Source: an uncultured Litoreibacter sp.
Lineage (GTDB): Bacteria; Pseudomonadota; Alphaproteobacteria; Rhodobacterales; Rhodobacteraceae
Direction of reading: 5' to 3'
Assembly: GCA_947492995.1 (NCBI GenBank)
Contig: CANLOU010000003.1
Coordinates: 310,001-374,000, forward strand
Length of the DNA: 64,000 nt
Shown: positions 1 to 8,733 of the stretch, one piece after another
Layout: the number at the start of each line of letters is the position of its first letter
How positions within the stretch are numbered: position 1 is the first letter of the stretch
Position numbers and translations under genes: made by a program
Notes under the pieces: model-generated
What the model was told of the DNA's origin: nothing
The model's input: the letters and a program-made list of their open reading frames with translations, nothing else
The model's database searches: none

Positions 1-603
<603 letters not shown>

Positions 604-1929
604 TTAGATATCAAGTGTATTGTCTTTTTCCCACTGCGAGAAATGCGACGTGAAATCATCCCATTCCTGCTGCTTCATCTTCAGATACGCGTCAGAGAAT
701 TCATCCCCCATCGCCGCCTTCAAGTCTTTGTCGCGGTTATAGGCGCGCATGGCGTCCAGCATGTTCAGAGGCAGCTTTGGCGCGCCGCGCACCTTGTGGC
801 CCTCGGCATACATGTCAATGTCGTAGCGTTTGCCGGGGTCGGCTTGGGACCGCACGCCGGACAGGCCCGCCGCGATGATAACGGCCTGCAGCAGATAGGG
901 GTTCACGGCGCCATCGGGCAGGCGCAACTCGAACCGGCCGGGGCCCGGCACACGCACCATATGGGTGCGGTTGTTGCCGGTCCATGTCACAGTGTTGGGC
1001 GCCCATGTGGCCCCTGACATGGTGCGCGGCGCGTTGATGCGTTTGTAGCTGTTCACCGTCGGGTTGGTGATCGCGGCCAAAGCCGAGGCGTGCTTCATGA
1101 TGCCGCCGAGGAAATGGCGGCCCTTGTCGCTCAATCCCAGCTCCGCGGTTTGGCTGCTGTCGTTGGGTTCCGCCGCGAAGACGTTGGTTTTGCCCGCTTT
1201 ATCCCAAACCGAGATATGCGCGTGGCACCCGTTGCCGGTCAGCCCCTCAACAGGTTTCGGCATGAAGGTGGCGCGGTAGCCGTGCTTCTCGGCCACGCAT
1301 TTGGCCATGAATTTGAAGAAGGAATGCTTGTCCGCCGTCGCCAGTGCGTCGTCGTAATCCCAGTTCATTTCCCACTGGCCGTTCGCGTCTTCATGGTCGT
1401 TTTGGTAGGGGTTCCAGCCCAGCTCCAACATGTGGTCGGAGATCTCGCGGATCACGTCCAGACGGCGCATGAACGCCTGCTGGTCATAGCAGGGCTTGGC
1501 CGCCGTGTCGTATTCGTCGCTGATCTGGTCACCGGCAGGGGTCAGCAGGAAGAACTCCGCCTCGATGCCCGTTTTGACCCGCATGCCTTCCTCGGCCGCT
1601 TCCGCGATCAGGCGGCGCAACACGTTGCGCGGGGCTTGGGCGACGTCCTCGCCCTCCATGACGCAATTGCCCGGCACCCATGCGATGGTCTTGTCCCACG
1701 GCAAGATAATCACGGCCTCAGGGTCCGGCACCGCCAGCATGTCGGGATGCGCGGGGGTCAGGTCCAACCATGTGGCAAAGCCCGCAAAGCCGGCACCGTC
1801 TTCCTGCATGTCCGCAATGGCGCGGGCAGGGACCAATTTGGCGCGTTGTCCGCCAAAAAGGTCAGTGAAAGAAATCATAAAGTATTTGATGTTATTCTGT
1901 TCGGCGAAGGTTGCGAGATCAGTTGCCAT
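604..1929 (-). CDS. gmaS: Gamma-glutamylmethylamide synthetase GmaS
   Basis: Glutamine-synthetase-family enzyme that joins monomethylamine to glutamate with ATP, giving gamma-glutamylmethylamide. It is 441 residues. The catalytic Gln-synt_C landmarks are present: an E-A-E-F metal-binding strand (GIEAEFFLL), the NGCHAHIS loop, the NPTVNSYKR segment and an R-FELRLPDG strand. Length and N terminus (MATDLATFAEQN) fit GmaS rather than GlnA. It lies directly downstream of mgsABC and upstream of tmm, which is the methylamine context used to tell GmaS from ordinary glutamine synthetase. Ethanolamine- or polyamine-type GS homologues are the alternative but the neighbours argue against them. Confidence 0.93.
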   Translation of the reverse strand: MATDLATFAEQNNIKYFMISFTDLFGGQRAKLVPARAIADMQEDGAGFAGFATWLDLTPAHPDMLAVPDPEAVIILPWDKTIAWVPGNCVMEGEDVAQAPRNVLRRLIAEAAEEGMRVKTGIEAEFFLLTPAGDQISDEYDTAAKPCYDQQAFMRRLDVIREISDHMLELGWNPYQNDHEDANGQWEMNWDYDDALATADKHSFFKFMAKCVAEKHGYRATFMPKPVEGLTGNGCHAHISVWDKAGKTNVFAAEPNDSSQTAELGLSDKGRHFLGGIMKHASALAAITNPTVNSYKRINAPRTMSGATWAPNTVTWTGNNRTHMVRVPGPGRFELRLPDGAVNPYLLQAVIIAAGLSGVRSQADPGKRYDIDMYAEGHKVRGAPKLPLNMLDAMRAYNRDKDLKAAMGDEFSDAYLKMKQQEWDDFTSHFSQWEKDNTLDI

Positions 1930-1958
1930 TGTTTTTTCGTCCCTGTCGTTAAGAATTG

Positions 1959-1986
1959 AGGGCGCGTACCATGCTGGTCGCGCCCT
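1959..1986. other. Hairpin between mgsC and gmaS
   Basis: An 8-bp inverted repeat AGGGCGCG / CGCGCCCT with a 12-base loop sits in the 65-base gap between mgsC and gmaS. In the direction of transcription (minus) it is not followed by a U tract, so it is more likely a processing or mRNA-stability element than a terminator. Confidence 0.5.
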
Positions 1987-1994
1987 TCATTTAG

Positions 1995-3341
1995 CTAGTA
2001 AGAGGTGCCAGGTTTGCCGGGGTACCAGTCGGTGCCAGCCAGCGGGACCTGCGCCATGGCGGCGGCCTCCATTGTTAAGGCCACAAGGTCCTCGGGTTCC
2101 AGGTTGTGCATGTGGTTTTTGCCGCAGGCCCGCGCGATGGTTTGCGCCTCCAGCGTCAGAACTTTCAGGTAGTTGCGCAAGCGGCGACCGCCTTCCACGG
2201 GGTCAAAGCGCTTCATCAGCTCTGGGTCCTGTGTGGTGATGCCGGCCGGGTCTTGACCCTCGTGCCAGTCGTCATACGCGCCCGCAGTGGTGCCTAAGGC
2301 GTTGTATTCGTTTTCCCATTTCGGGTCGTTGTCACCCAGCGCGATCAGCGCCGCCGTGCCAATGGCAACCGCGTCAGCCCCCAAAGCCATGGCTTTGGCG
2401 ACGTCCGCGCCGTTGCGGATCCCGCCAGAGACGATCAGTTGCACCTCACGGTGCATCCCCAAATCCTGCAACGCCCTGACCGCAGGGCGTATACATGCAA
2501 GCGTCGGCTGGCCGACATGTTCAATGAAAACGTCCTGCGTGGCAGCGGTGCCGCCTTGCATGCCGTCCAGAACGACCACGTCGGCACCGGCTTTCACGGC
2601 CAGCGTCGTATCAAAATAGGGCCGCGCGCCCGCAACCTTAACGTAGATCGGAACTTTCCAACCTGTGATTTCGCGCAATTCGAGGATTTTGATCTCAAGA
2701 TCGTCCGGTCCGGTCCAATCCGGATGCCGGCAAGACGACCTTTGGTCGATGCCTTTTGGCAAATTTCGCATCTCGGCCACGCGGTCGCTAATCTTTTGGC
2801 CCAGCAACATGCCCCCGCCGCCGGGTTTGGCGCCTTGGCCCACGACGATTTCGATGGCGTCCGCTTTGCGCAGGTCGTCCGGGTTCATGCCATAGCGAGA
2901 CGGGAGGTATTGATATACCAGCTTGGAGGAGTGCCCACGCTCCTCCGGCGTCATGCCACCATCGCCTGTGGTGGTCGATGTGCCAGCCGCTGACGCGCCA
3001 CGGCCCAAGGCCTCCTTGGCGGGGCCAGACAGCGCGCCGAAGCTCATGCCTGCGATGGTAATGGGGATATCCAGCTTGATCGGGTTGGACGCGTGGCGAC
3101 CGCCCAGCGTGACGTCCGTGCCGCATTTTTCTCTGTAACCCTCTAAAGGATAACGAGAAATCGACGCGCCCAAAAATAGCAGATCGTCGAAATGAGGCAC
3201 CTTGCGTTTTGCCCCACCGCCCCGAATGTCGTAGATGCCCGTCGCCGCCGCGCGACGGATGTCGCTGTTGGCGTCTTGCGTGAAGGTCGCTGATTGGCGC
3301 GGCGTGGTGTGCGGGATGCCTTTGGCGTCGTGGTCTTTCAT
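1995..3341 (-). CDS. mgsC: N-methylglutamate synthase subunit MgsC (FMN, glutamate-synthase-like)
   Basis: Glu_synthase-domain protein of 448 residues that with MgsA and MgsB converts gamma-glutamylmethylamide to N-methylglutamate. The FMN barrel is visible: KLDIPITIAGMSFGALS near residues 90-105, the STTTGDGGM loop, the KPGGGGMLLGQKI stretch, and the phosphate-binding segment VSGGIRNGADVAKAMALGADAV. The C-terminal cysteines used for the Fe-S cluster in full-size glutamate synthase are not arranged in the same way. It is third in mgsA-mgsB-mgsC, 12 bases after mgsB. A stand-alone archaeal-type GltB is the alternative; the split three-gene layout and gmaS next door favour MgsC. Confidence 0.9.
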   Translation of the reverse strand: MKDHDAKGIPHTTPRQSATFTQDANSDIRRAAATGIYDIRGGGAKRKVPHFDDLLFLGASISRYPLEGYREKCGTDVTLGGRHASNPIKLDIPITIAGMSFGALSGPAKEALGRGASAAGTSTTTGDGGMTPEERGHSSKLVYQYLPSRYGMNPDDLRKADAIEIVVGQGAKPGGGGMLLGQKISDRVAEMRNLPKGIDQRSSCRHPDWTGPDDLEIKILELREITGWKVPIYVKVAGARPYFDTTLAVKAGADVVVLDGMQGGTAATQDVFIEHVGQPTLACIRPAVRALQDLGMHREVQLIVSGGIRNGADVAKAMALGADAVAIGTAALIALGDNDPKWENEYNALGTTAGAYDDWHEGQDPAGITTQDPELMKRFDPVEGGRRLRNYLKVLTLEAQTIARACGKNHMHNLEPEDLVALTMEAAAMAQVPLAGTDWYPGKPGTSY

Positions 3342-3353
3342 CTCAAGCTTCCC

Positions 3354-4037
3354 TTAATACGCCGCAGCGTTGTCGACGTCGAAATTGTAAAGCGTGCGGG
3401 CAGAGCCGTAGCGTTTGAACTCGGAGGCTTTGGCGTCGCAGCCGCCCCGTTCCAGCAGCTCTTCCAGCATCTTGATATGCTCAGGCCGCATCTCTTTCTC
3501 GATGCAATCCGCGCCCAGCGATTTGACCGACCCGCGCACAAAGAACCGCGCCTCATAGCAGCTGTCGCCCAAAGCGTCGCCCGCGTCGCCGCAGACCACG
3601 ATGTTGCCCGACTGCGCCATGAAAGCAGACATATGCCCGATATTGCCATGCACGATGATGTCGATGCCTTTCATCGAAATCCCGCAGCGCGAGGAGGCGT
3701 TGCCCTTGATAATCAACGTGCCGCCATGGCCCGTCGCACCTGCATATTGCGAGGCGTCTCCTTCGACGATCACGGTGCCAGACATCATGTTTTCAGCCGT
3801 TCCTGGGCCAGCCGAGCCATGCACATGCACGGTCGCCTGTTTGTTCATGCCCGCGCAGTAATAGCCGGTGGAGCCTTTGACATTCACCTCAATCGGCGCG
3901 TCCAGGCCCACCGCAATCGCGTGGCTGCCCTTGGGGTTGATGATTTCCCAATGGGTCTGATTGGTGTTCTCAGCCTGCGCATGCAGGGTCGAGTTCAACG
4001 CGCGCAGTCCCTGCGCCTCCAGATCAAATGTTTGCAT
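3354..4037 (-). CDS. mgsB: N-methylglutamate synthase subunit MgsB (GXGXG domain)
   Basis: Protein of 227 residues built of the glutamate synthase C-terminal GXGXG beta-helix: repeated strands ending in G-x-G (VNVKGSTG, VHVHGSAGPG, VIVEGDAS, LIIKGNASS, IIVHGNIG, IVVCGDAGD). It has no enzyme active site of its own and in the family acts as a structural core for the amidotransferase and synthase parts. Its ATG directly abuts the mgsA stop with no spacer, implying translational coupling. A separate GXGXG polypeptide between a class II amidotransferase and an FMN synthase is the signature of mgsABC (also called glxBCD). Confidence 0.9.
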   Translation of the reverse strand: MQTFDLEAQGLRALNSTLHAQAENTNQTHWEIINPKGSHAIAVGLDAPIEVNVKGSTGYYCAGMNKQATVHVHGSAGPGTAENMMSGTVIVEGDASQYAGATGHGGTLIIKGNASSRCGISMKGIDIIVHGNIGHMSAFMAQSGNIVVCGDAGDALGDSCYEARFFVRGSVKSLGADCIEKEMRPEHIKMLEELLERGGCDAKASEFKRYGSARTLYNFDVDNAAAY

Positions 4038-4967
4038 TTACGCCGCTTTCTCTTGCGCGGTGGGGGCCGCGTTATGCGACCAGAAATAGACGGTGGCGGG
4101 CTCCGGCTCCCAGACGCGGGCGTCCTCGATGCCCGGCAGGTTCACCAGCGCGCGGTATTCGGACCCGAAGGCCACGTATTGGTCGGTCTCGGCCATCACG
4201 GCGGGCTTGCAGGCAATCGGGTCGCGGACCACGCCGAACCCGTCTTTGGTGCCGACGAGGAATGTGAAAAACCCGTCCAGATCATCCAGCGAACTTTCCA
4301 AAGCCTCCCCAAGGGTCGACCCGGTCTGCATCTTCCACGTCAGATAGGCGGCCCCAACTTCGGTGTCATTCTCGGTCTCGATGTGAACCCCAAGACGCCG
4401 CAGTTTGCGGCGCAGCGAATTGTGGTTGGACAGTGATCCGTTATGGACAAGGCACTGATCCGAGCCAGTGTTGAACGGGTGCGCGCCCATCGTGGTCACC
4501 GCCGACTCGGTGGCCATCCTGGTGTGACCGATTCCATGTGTCCCGCTCATTTGCCGTACATCAAAGCGTTCTGCCACATTTTTAGGCAGTCCAACCTCTT
4601 TGTAGATTTCAAGCGTTTCGCCATGGCTCATGACACGAACAGAGGGTCTGATGTCGCTCAAAGCGGCGCGGGCCTCGGCCACCTGATCGGCCTGAATTTC
4701 CAGCACGGCATGGGTGTCTTTGACACTCATCTTGACCTTGCCTTTGACCAGCTTGCGCAGCTCGTTGTCGAGCTTGTCAAAGTCCGTTTCGGGGGCGTCA
4801 GACTGGACCGTCAGTTTGGCGTTACCGTCTGTTTCTGCACCATAAATCGCGATGCCTGCACTGTCAGGGCCGCGGTCGGTCATGGTGACGAGCATGTCCG
4901 TCAGCATGTCGCCCAATTTGGGCTCCAGCGATTTGTCTTTCAAGAAAAGTCCGACGATCCCGCACAT
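4038..4967 (-). CDS. mgsA: N-methylglutamate synthase subunit MgsA (class II glutamine amidotransferase)
   Basis: Ntn-type amidotransferase of 309 residues. The mature nucleophile Cys is residue 2 (MCGIVGLF), followed by the conserved MTDRGPDSAG, GHTRMATES and VHNGSLSNHNSLR segments of GATase_6. In the complex it would release methylamine (or ammonia) from the gamma-glutamyl amide and pass it to MgsC. It is the first gene of mgsABC-gmaS-tmm and is transcribed divergently from amt across a 205-base gap, so the operon promoter should lie there. Confidence 0.9.
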   Translation of the reverse strand: MCGIVGLFLKDKSLEPKLGDMLTDMLVTMTDRGPDSAGIAIYGAETDGNAKLTVQSDAPETDFDKLDNELRKLVKGKVKMSVKDTHAVLEIQADQVAEARAALSDIRPSVRVMSHGETLEIYKEVGLPKNVAERFDVRQMSGTHGIGHTRMATESAVTTMGAHPFNTGSDQCLVHNGSLSNHNSLRRKLRRLGVHIETENDTEVGAAYLTWKMQTGSTLGEALESSLDDLDGFFTFLVGTKDGFGVVRDPIACKPAVMAETDQYVAFGSEYRALVNLPGIEDARVWEPEPATVYFWSHNAAPTAQEKAA

Positions 4968-5039
4968 GGCGCGTGCCCTCCCACAGGTGGTCTGTAATCC
5001 GACTCAAACGCTAGCACCGAAAAATCGAACGCTCAACCC

Positions 5040-5058
5040 GTGGGAAACTATTTTTCAC
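5040..5058. promoter_or_regulatory. Candidate operator in the mgsA-amt divergent gap
   Basis: The 19-base imperfect palindrome GTGGGAAACTATTTTTCAC (pattern GTGnnAAAnnnTTTnnCAC) lies between the divergent mgsA and amt genes. It resembles the AT-rich GGAAA-type elements upstream of dmmD and tmoX. No regulator is proven; the XRE-cupin protein at 10786-11442 is the obvious local candidate. Confidence 0.35.
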
Positions 5059-5172
5059 CTAAGTTAAAAAAAGAGTCGCCAGAAAGGTTAACTCGTGCTT
5101 CATTTTTAGCAGCGTCGCGCGAACTCATATGACGACGCATCGAAAGCCAACAGAAAGACACGGGGGTCTATC

Positions 5173-6576
5173 GTGGAACAACAACTCGCTGAGCTTGTCG
5201 CCAAAGTAGCGGAGCTAGAGGCGGCAGGGGGCGGTGCAAAAGTCACCAACACCATGTTTGCCGAAACCTATTATTATCTCACAATCCCGCTGATGATTAT
5301 CATCCATGCGGGCTTCTTGGCCTACGAGATGGGCGCGTCTCGGATGAAAAACGTGCTGTCATCCGGCGCCAAGAACATTCTCGCTTTTGCGTTTATGATC
5401 CCGACTTTCTACTTCTTTGGCTGGTGGGTCTATTTTGGCTTCCCGACAGGTATTCCGGGTGAAGCTGGCCCGATGGGCATTTCCGGCATCGAATACGCCA
5501 ACTCCATCGCTTGGGGCTGGGGCGAAAGTGCGCAGTATATGGGGCCAAATATCTCCGATAATATCTCGGGCGTGTTCTTTGGGGCCTTCGCACTGTTTGC
5601 GGCGACAACCGCGTCGATCATGTCGGGCGCAGTTATCGAGCGTATCCAGACCGTGGGCTTTGTGATCCTTGCCGTGGTGCTTGGGTCCTTCGCTTGGGTC
5701 GTGGCTGCGGCTTGGGGCTGGCATGCAGATGGCTGGTTGGTCACGCAATGGGGTCTGCATGACTTCGGCGCGGCGGGGCTTGTCCATGCGGTTGCCGGCT
5801 TCTTTGCTCTGGGTGTGTTGGTCAATCTCGGGCCACGGATCGGCAAGTTCAACGCTGACGGCACTGCCAACCATATTGCGGGGCATAACATGCCGCTGAC
5901 CGTCGTCGGCTTGATGCTGATTATCGTGGGCTTCTGGGGCTTCTTGATGGCCTGCGTCGTTCCTCCGGGCGAGGGATGGTCATGGTTCCCTGACAAGTTC
6001 GCCACGATCTACGGCACGCCAATCACGCTCGGGGCGCTGTCCTTCAACATTTTGATGGGCGTCGCTGGCGGTATCATCGGCTCGTGGATTGTCACCAAGG
6101 ATCCGTTCTGGATGATGTCCGGCGCGCTTGCAGGTATCATCTCGGTCGCGTCTGGGCTGGACATCTACTATCCGGCTCTGGCCTTCATTATCGCCTTCTC
6201 GGCGGGTGCCATTCTCAAGCCATGCGCAGCATTCCTTGAGAAGCGCGGTATTGACGACGCGGTTGGTGCTGTGACGGTTCATGGCACAATCGGGCTGTAT
6301 GGCCTGATCCTGTTGGGTGTCTTTGGCTCAGGCTTCCCTGCGCTGCAGGGTGCTGCGGGTGAAGTGCCAACGATCAGCCTGATTGGCCAGATTGTGGGCG
6401 CTGTGGTGTTCTTCCTGCTGGGCTTCGTGCCGGGCTACGTGATCTCGCTGATCCTAAAGATGTTCGGGATGCTGCGTGTGCCGGAAGGGGCCGAGATCGC
6501 GGGTATGGATACCGTCAAAGTTCCAGCTCAGGGCTACCCCGAAGGCATCCCCGCCTCGGCTGCCCCAGCTGAATAA
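5173..6576 (+). CDS. amt: Ammonium/methylammonium transporter, Amt family
   Basis: Inner-membrane Amt/Rh channel of 467 residues with about eleven hydrophobic segments. The conserved Asp and first pore His lie in GLHDFGAAGLVHAVAGF, and the second pore His in AVTVHGTIGLYG, so the twin-His pore is kept. The GTG at 5173 follows GGGGGT. It adds an acidic, coil-prone N terminus of about 30 residues (two ELVAKVAELEA-like heptads) before the first membrane helix. No GlnK gene is adjacent, unlike classical glnK-amtB pairs. Position between mgsABC-gmaS-tmm and dmmDABC suggests uptake or recapture of ammonium or methylammonium; substrate is inferred. Confidence 0.9.
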   Translation: MEQQLAELVAKVAELEAAGGGAKVTNTMFAETYYYLTIPLMIIIHAGFLAYEMGASRMKNVLSSGAKNILAFAFMIPTFYFFGWWVYFGFPTGIPGEAGPMGISGIEYANSIAWGWGESAQYMGPNISDNISGVFFGAFALFAATTASIMSGAVIERIQTVGFVILAVVLGSFAWVVAAAWGWHADGWLVTQWGLHDFGAAGLVHAVAGFFALGVLVNLGPRIGKFNADGTANHIAGHNMPLTVVGLMLIIVGFWGFLMACVVPPGEGWSWFPDKFATIYGTPITLGALSFNILMGVAGGIIGSWIVTKDPFWMMSGALAGIISVASGLDIYYPALAFIIAFSAGAILKPCAAFLEKRGIDDAVGAVTVHGTIGLYGLILLGVFGSGFPALQGAAGEVPTISLIGQIVGAVVFFLLGFVPGYVISLILKMFGMLRVPEGAEIAGMDTVKVPAQGYPEGIPASAAPAE

Positions 6577-6599
6577 ACCGATTATAAGAGGAGAGAACC

Positions 6600-6773
6600 A
6601 TGGGTTTTCCATATGAAGAAGCAAGCTGGTCGGTCGTAGACGGCGCGATGTTTATGGGATGGGGGTCGGCGGCGCCGGGCCTGTACACCTTCATCGCGGC
6701 GGTGCTGTGTGCGGCGGTTCTGGTGATCGGCCACGCGTCCGAGAAAAAGAAAGCCAAACGCTTCGACAAGTAA
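6600..6773 (+). CDS. 57-residue single-pass membrane protein after amt
   Basis: I do not recognise this protein. It starts 23 bases after the amt stop with a strong AGGAGAG ribosome site. The layout is a short acidic N terminus (MGFPYEEASW), a Gly/Ala segment, one membrane helix at about residues 27-46 (GLYTFIAAVLCAAVLVIGHA), and a basic tail EKKKAKRFDK placing the C terminus in the cytoplasm by the positive-inside rule. A terminator follows directly, so amt and this gene form a two-gene unit. It may be an accessory or assembly partner of Amt; that is inference from position and topology only. Confidence 0.75.
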   Translation: MGFPYEEASWSVVDGAMFMGWGSAAPGLYTFIAAVLCAAVLVIGHASEKKKAKRFDK

Positions 6774-6791
6774 GAGCACAGTAAACGCGAC

Positions 6792-6820
6792 GGGGCCGTT
6801 CCATTGGGGCGGCCCCTTTG
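6792..6820 (+). terminator. Intrinsic terminator of amt unit
   Basis: A stem GGGGCCG / CGGCCCC with an 11-base loop is followed by TTTGCTTT, 19 bases after the small membrane protein gene. Confidence 0.8.
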
Positions 6821-6830
6821 CTTTGAAAAA

Positions 6831-6855
6831 TTGCCTGACAGGAAAATAATTTGCC
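6831..6855. promoter_or_regulatory. AT-rich palindromic element upstream of dmmD
   Basis: GGAAAATAATTTGCC at 6841-6855 is a near-perfect palindrome centred about 82 bases before dmmD. Together with the preceding TTGCCTGACA it matches 16 of 22 positions with the element at 16857-16878 upstream of tmoX, suggesting a shared operator or promoter feature. Confidence 0.4.
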
Positions 6856-6929
6856 TCACGTTCTTGCTTTTTGAAATGGGCTGGGGCTGAATACTTGCAA
6901 CAAGAGACTCACAAAACAGGGGACACATC

Positions 6930-8081
6930 ATGGCCATTCTTTGGAGACACTCCGCGCTGGCGCATCGCCACGCAGCGATCGGCGGCGAACTGGAAGACTG
7001 GAACGGGATGGGGACCGCCTGGTTCTACGACAACACCCCGGAACGCGCCAAAGCCGATTACGAGGCGATCCGCACCAAAGCCGGCCTGATGGATGTGTCC
7101 GGCCTGAAGAAGGTGCATGTGGTTGGCGAAGACGCAGCCTATGTGATTGACCGGGTCACCACCCGCAATGTTGAAAAGATCGGCGTCGGCCGGTCCACCT
7201 ATGCCGCGATGTTGGACGAGCGTGGGCTCTTCATTGATGACTGTGTGATCTACCACCTCGCCGTGAATTCCTGGATGGTGGTGCATGGCACCGGCACTGG
7301 CATGGAGCAGCTGACCAAGGTGGCCGCTGCGAAGAACTGCTCGGTCATCATGGATGACGACCTGCATGATATGTCGCTTCAGGGGCCTGTCGCGGTTGAT
7401 TTCCTGGCCAAGCATGTCGATGGCATCCGCGACCTTGCGTATTTCGGCATCCTGCACACCAAGCTGTTTGGCCGGAACGTGATGATTAGCCGGACCGGCT
7501 ACACCGGTGAGCGCGGCTACGAGATATTTGTGGGTCGCAAGGACGCGGTGCATGTCTGGGACAACATCCTGTCGGATGGCGAAAGCATGGGCATCCGGCC
7601 CACGCAGTTCAGCACCTTGGATATGCTGCGGATCGAAAGCTACCTGCTGTTCTACCCCGGCGACAACTCGGAAACCTTCCCGTTTGAGGACGGCTCCCCT
7701 GCGGGCGACAGCCTGTGGGAGCTTGGTTTGGACTTCGTCGTCTCGCCGGGCAAGGAAGGCTTCATCGGGGCTGAAAACCACTACGCCATGGAAGGCCGCG
7801 AGCGCTTCAAAATCTACGGCGTTCAGCTCTCCGACAGCATGGACCAGATGGAGATGTTTGCCCGCGTGATGCAGGGCGACAAGGATGTCGGCGTCATCAC
7901 CTATGGCCTGTCGTCGGAGCTGAACAATTATTCCGTCGCCATTGCGCGGCTTGACCCGTCCGTGGCGAAAGCCGGCACCAAGCTGGTCGTCAAGCAGCCT
8001 GACGGGACCGAGCTTGCCGCGACTGCCGAAGAAATGCCGTTCTACGACAAGGACAAGCAAATCCGCACCGCCAAAGGTTAA
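6930..8081 (+). CDS. dmmD: DmmD, GcvT-like folate-binding subunit of dimethylamine demethylation
   Basis: Aminomethyltransferase (GCV_T) family protein of 383 residues. Visible family features are GLMDVSGLKKVHVVG near residue 52, the DERGLFIDDCVIYHL segment and the RTGYTGERGYEIFV strand near residues 190-204 typical of tetrahydrofolate-binding T-protein folds. In the dmm system it is thought to hand formaldehyde released from dimethylamine to tetrahydrofolate. It is first in dmmDABC. A hairpin separates it from dmmA. Related GcvT-like proteins act in DMSP demethylation (DmdA), but the three downstream dmm genes settle the assignment. Confidence 0.88.
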   Translation: MAILWRHSALAHRHAAIGGELEDWNGMGTAWFYDNTPERAKADYEAIRTKAGLMDVSGLKKVHVVGEDAAYVIDRVTTRNVEKIGVGRSTYAAMLDERGLFIDDCVIYHLAVNSWMVVHGTGTGMEQLTKVAAAKNCSVIMDDDLHDMSLQGPVAVDFLAKHVDGIRDLAYFGILHTKLFGRNVMISRTGYTGERGYEIFVGRKDAVHVWDNILSDGESMGIRPTQFSTLDMLRIESYLLFYPGDNSETFPFEDGSPAGDSLWELGLDFVVSPGKEGFIGAENHYAMEGRERFKIYGVQLSDSMDQMEMFARVMQGDKDVGVITYGLSSELNNYSVAIARLDPSVAKAGTKLVVKQPDGTELAATAEEMPFYDKDKQIRTAKG

Positions 8082-8087
8082 GAACAA

Positions 8088-8115
8088 AAGGGCGCATGTC
8101 TAGGTGTGCGCCCTT
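8088..8115 (+). other. Hairpin between dmmD and dmmA
   Basis: A perfect 9-bp stem AAGGGCGCA / TGCGCCCTT with a 10-base loop ends 21 bases before the dmmA start and just upstream of its AAGAGG ribosome site. No U tract follows, so I read it as a leaky stop or stability element that could set a different DmmD:DmmABC ratio. Confidence 0.5.
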
Positions 8116-8136
8116 CCTGTCTTCAAGAGGACATCC

Positions 8137-8733
8137 ATGTCGAAATTTGAATTCCCGCCAGCCATCAAGAGCCGCCCCGTCTACGGCACGCTTGAGGCCC
8201 GCCCCGGCAAGCATCACCTGATGATCGCCGACGCCGAAGGGGCAGAGGCGATCCTTGCGATTGCCACGCCGGAGCTGATGGCCAACACCCACATCATCTA
8301 CATCCCGCGTGGCACCGATTACGCGGACAAGCTGCGGGCGCTGAACCCGGTGCAATTCTACGAAGGTCCAAGCTACGCAGCGTCGGTGACGCGCATTCAA
8401 CGCACGCTGGAAAGGTCCCATATGGGGTTGCAGATTTATCTGGCGGGCACCGAAGGGCTGATGGGGCAGGCCCAAAACGAAGCCATGAAGGCGGGCTTCC
8501 CGTTCAACGCCATTCAGACGGAACATCGCGGCTCCATCGCACGGCGGATGCAATGTGTGCATTGCAAGGGCATTACCGAGGACGTCGAGATCGACCCGTT
8601 TGTGTGCTCGCATTGCGGGTTAAACCTGTTTGTGCGCGATCACTATTCGCGCCGCCTTGCCGCCTATCAGGGCGTGTGCATTGATGCCGAAGACCCCGGC
8701 AACGTGCCGCCATCAAAGGGGATTTATGAATGA
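8137..8733 (+). CDS. dmmA: Dimethylamine monooxygenase subunit DmmA
   Basis: Small subunit of 198 residues in the dimethylamine monooxygenase. A C-terminal metal-binding knuckle is visible: CVHC at residues 140-143 and CSHC at 157-160, followed by the conserved LFVRDHYSRRLAAYQGV tail that marks the DmmA family. The ATG at 8137 was chosen over the upstream GTG at 8104 because AAGAGG lies six bases before it. The stop overlaps the dmmB start (ATGA). Its exact part in electron transfer or assembly is not shown by the sequence. Confidence 0.85.
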   Translation: MSKFEFPPAIKSRPVYGTLEARPGKHHLMIADAEGAEAILAIATPELMANTHIIYIPRGTDYADKLRALNPVQFYEGPSYAASVTRIQRTLERSHMGLQIYLAGTEGLMGQAQNEAMKAGFPFNAIQTEHRGSIARRMQCVHCKGITEDVEIDPFVCSHCGLNLFVRDHYSRRLAAYQGVCIDAEDPGNVPPSKGIYE

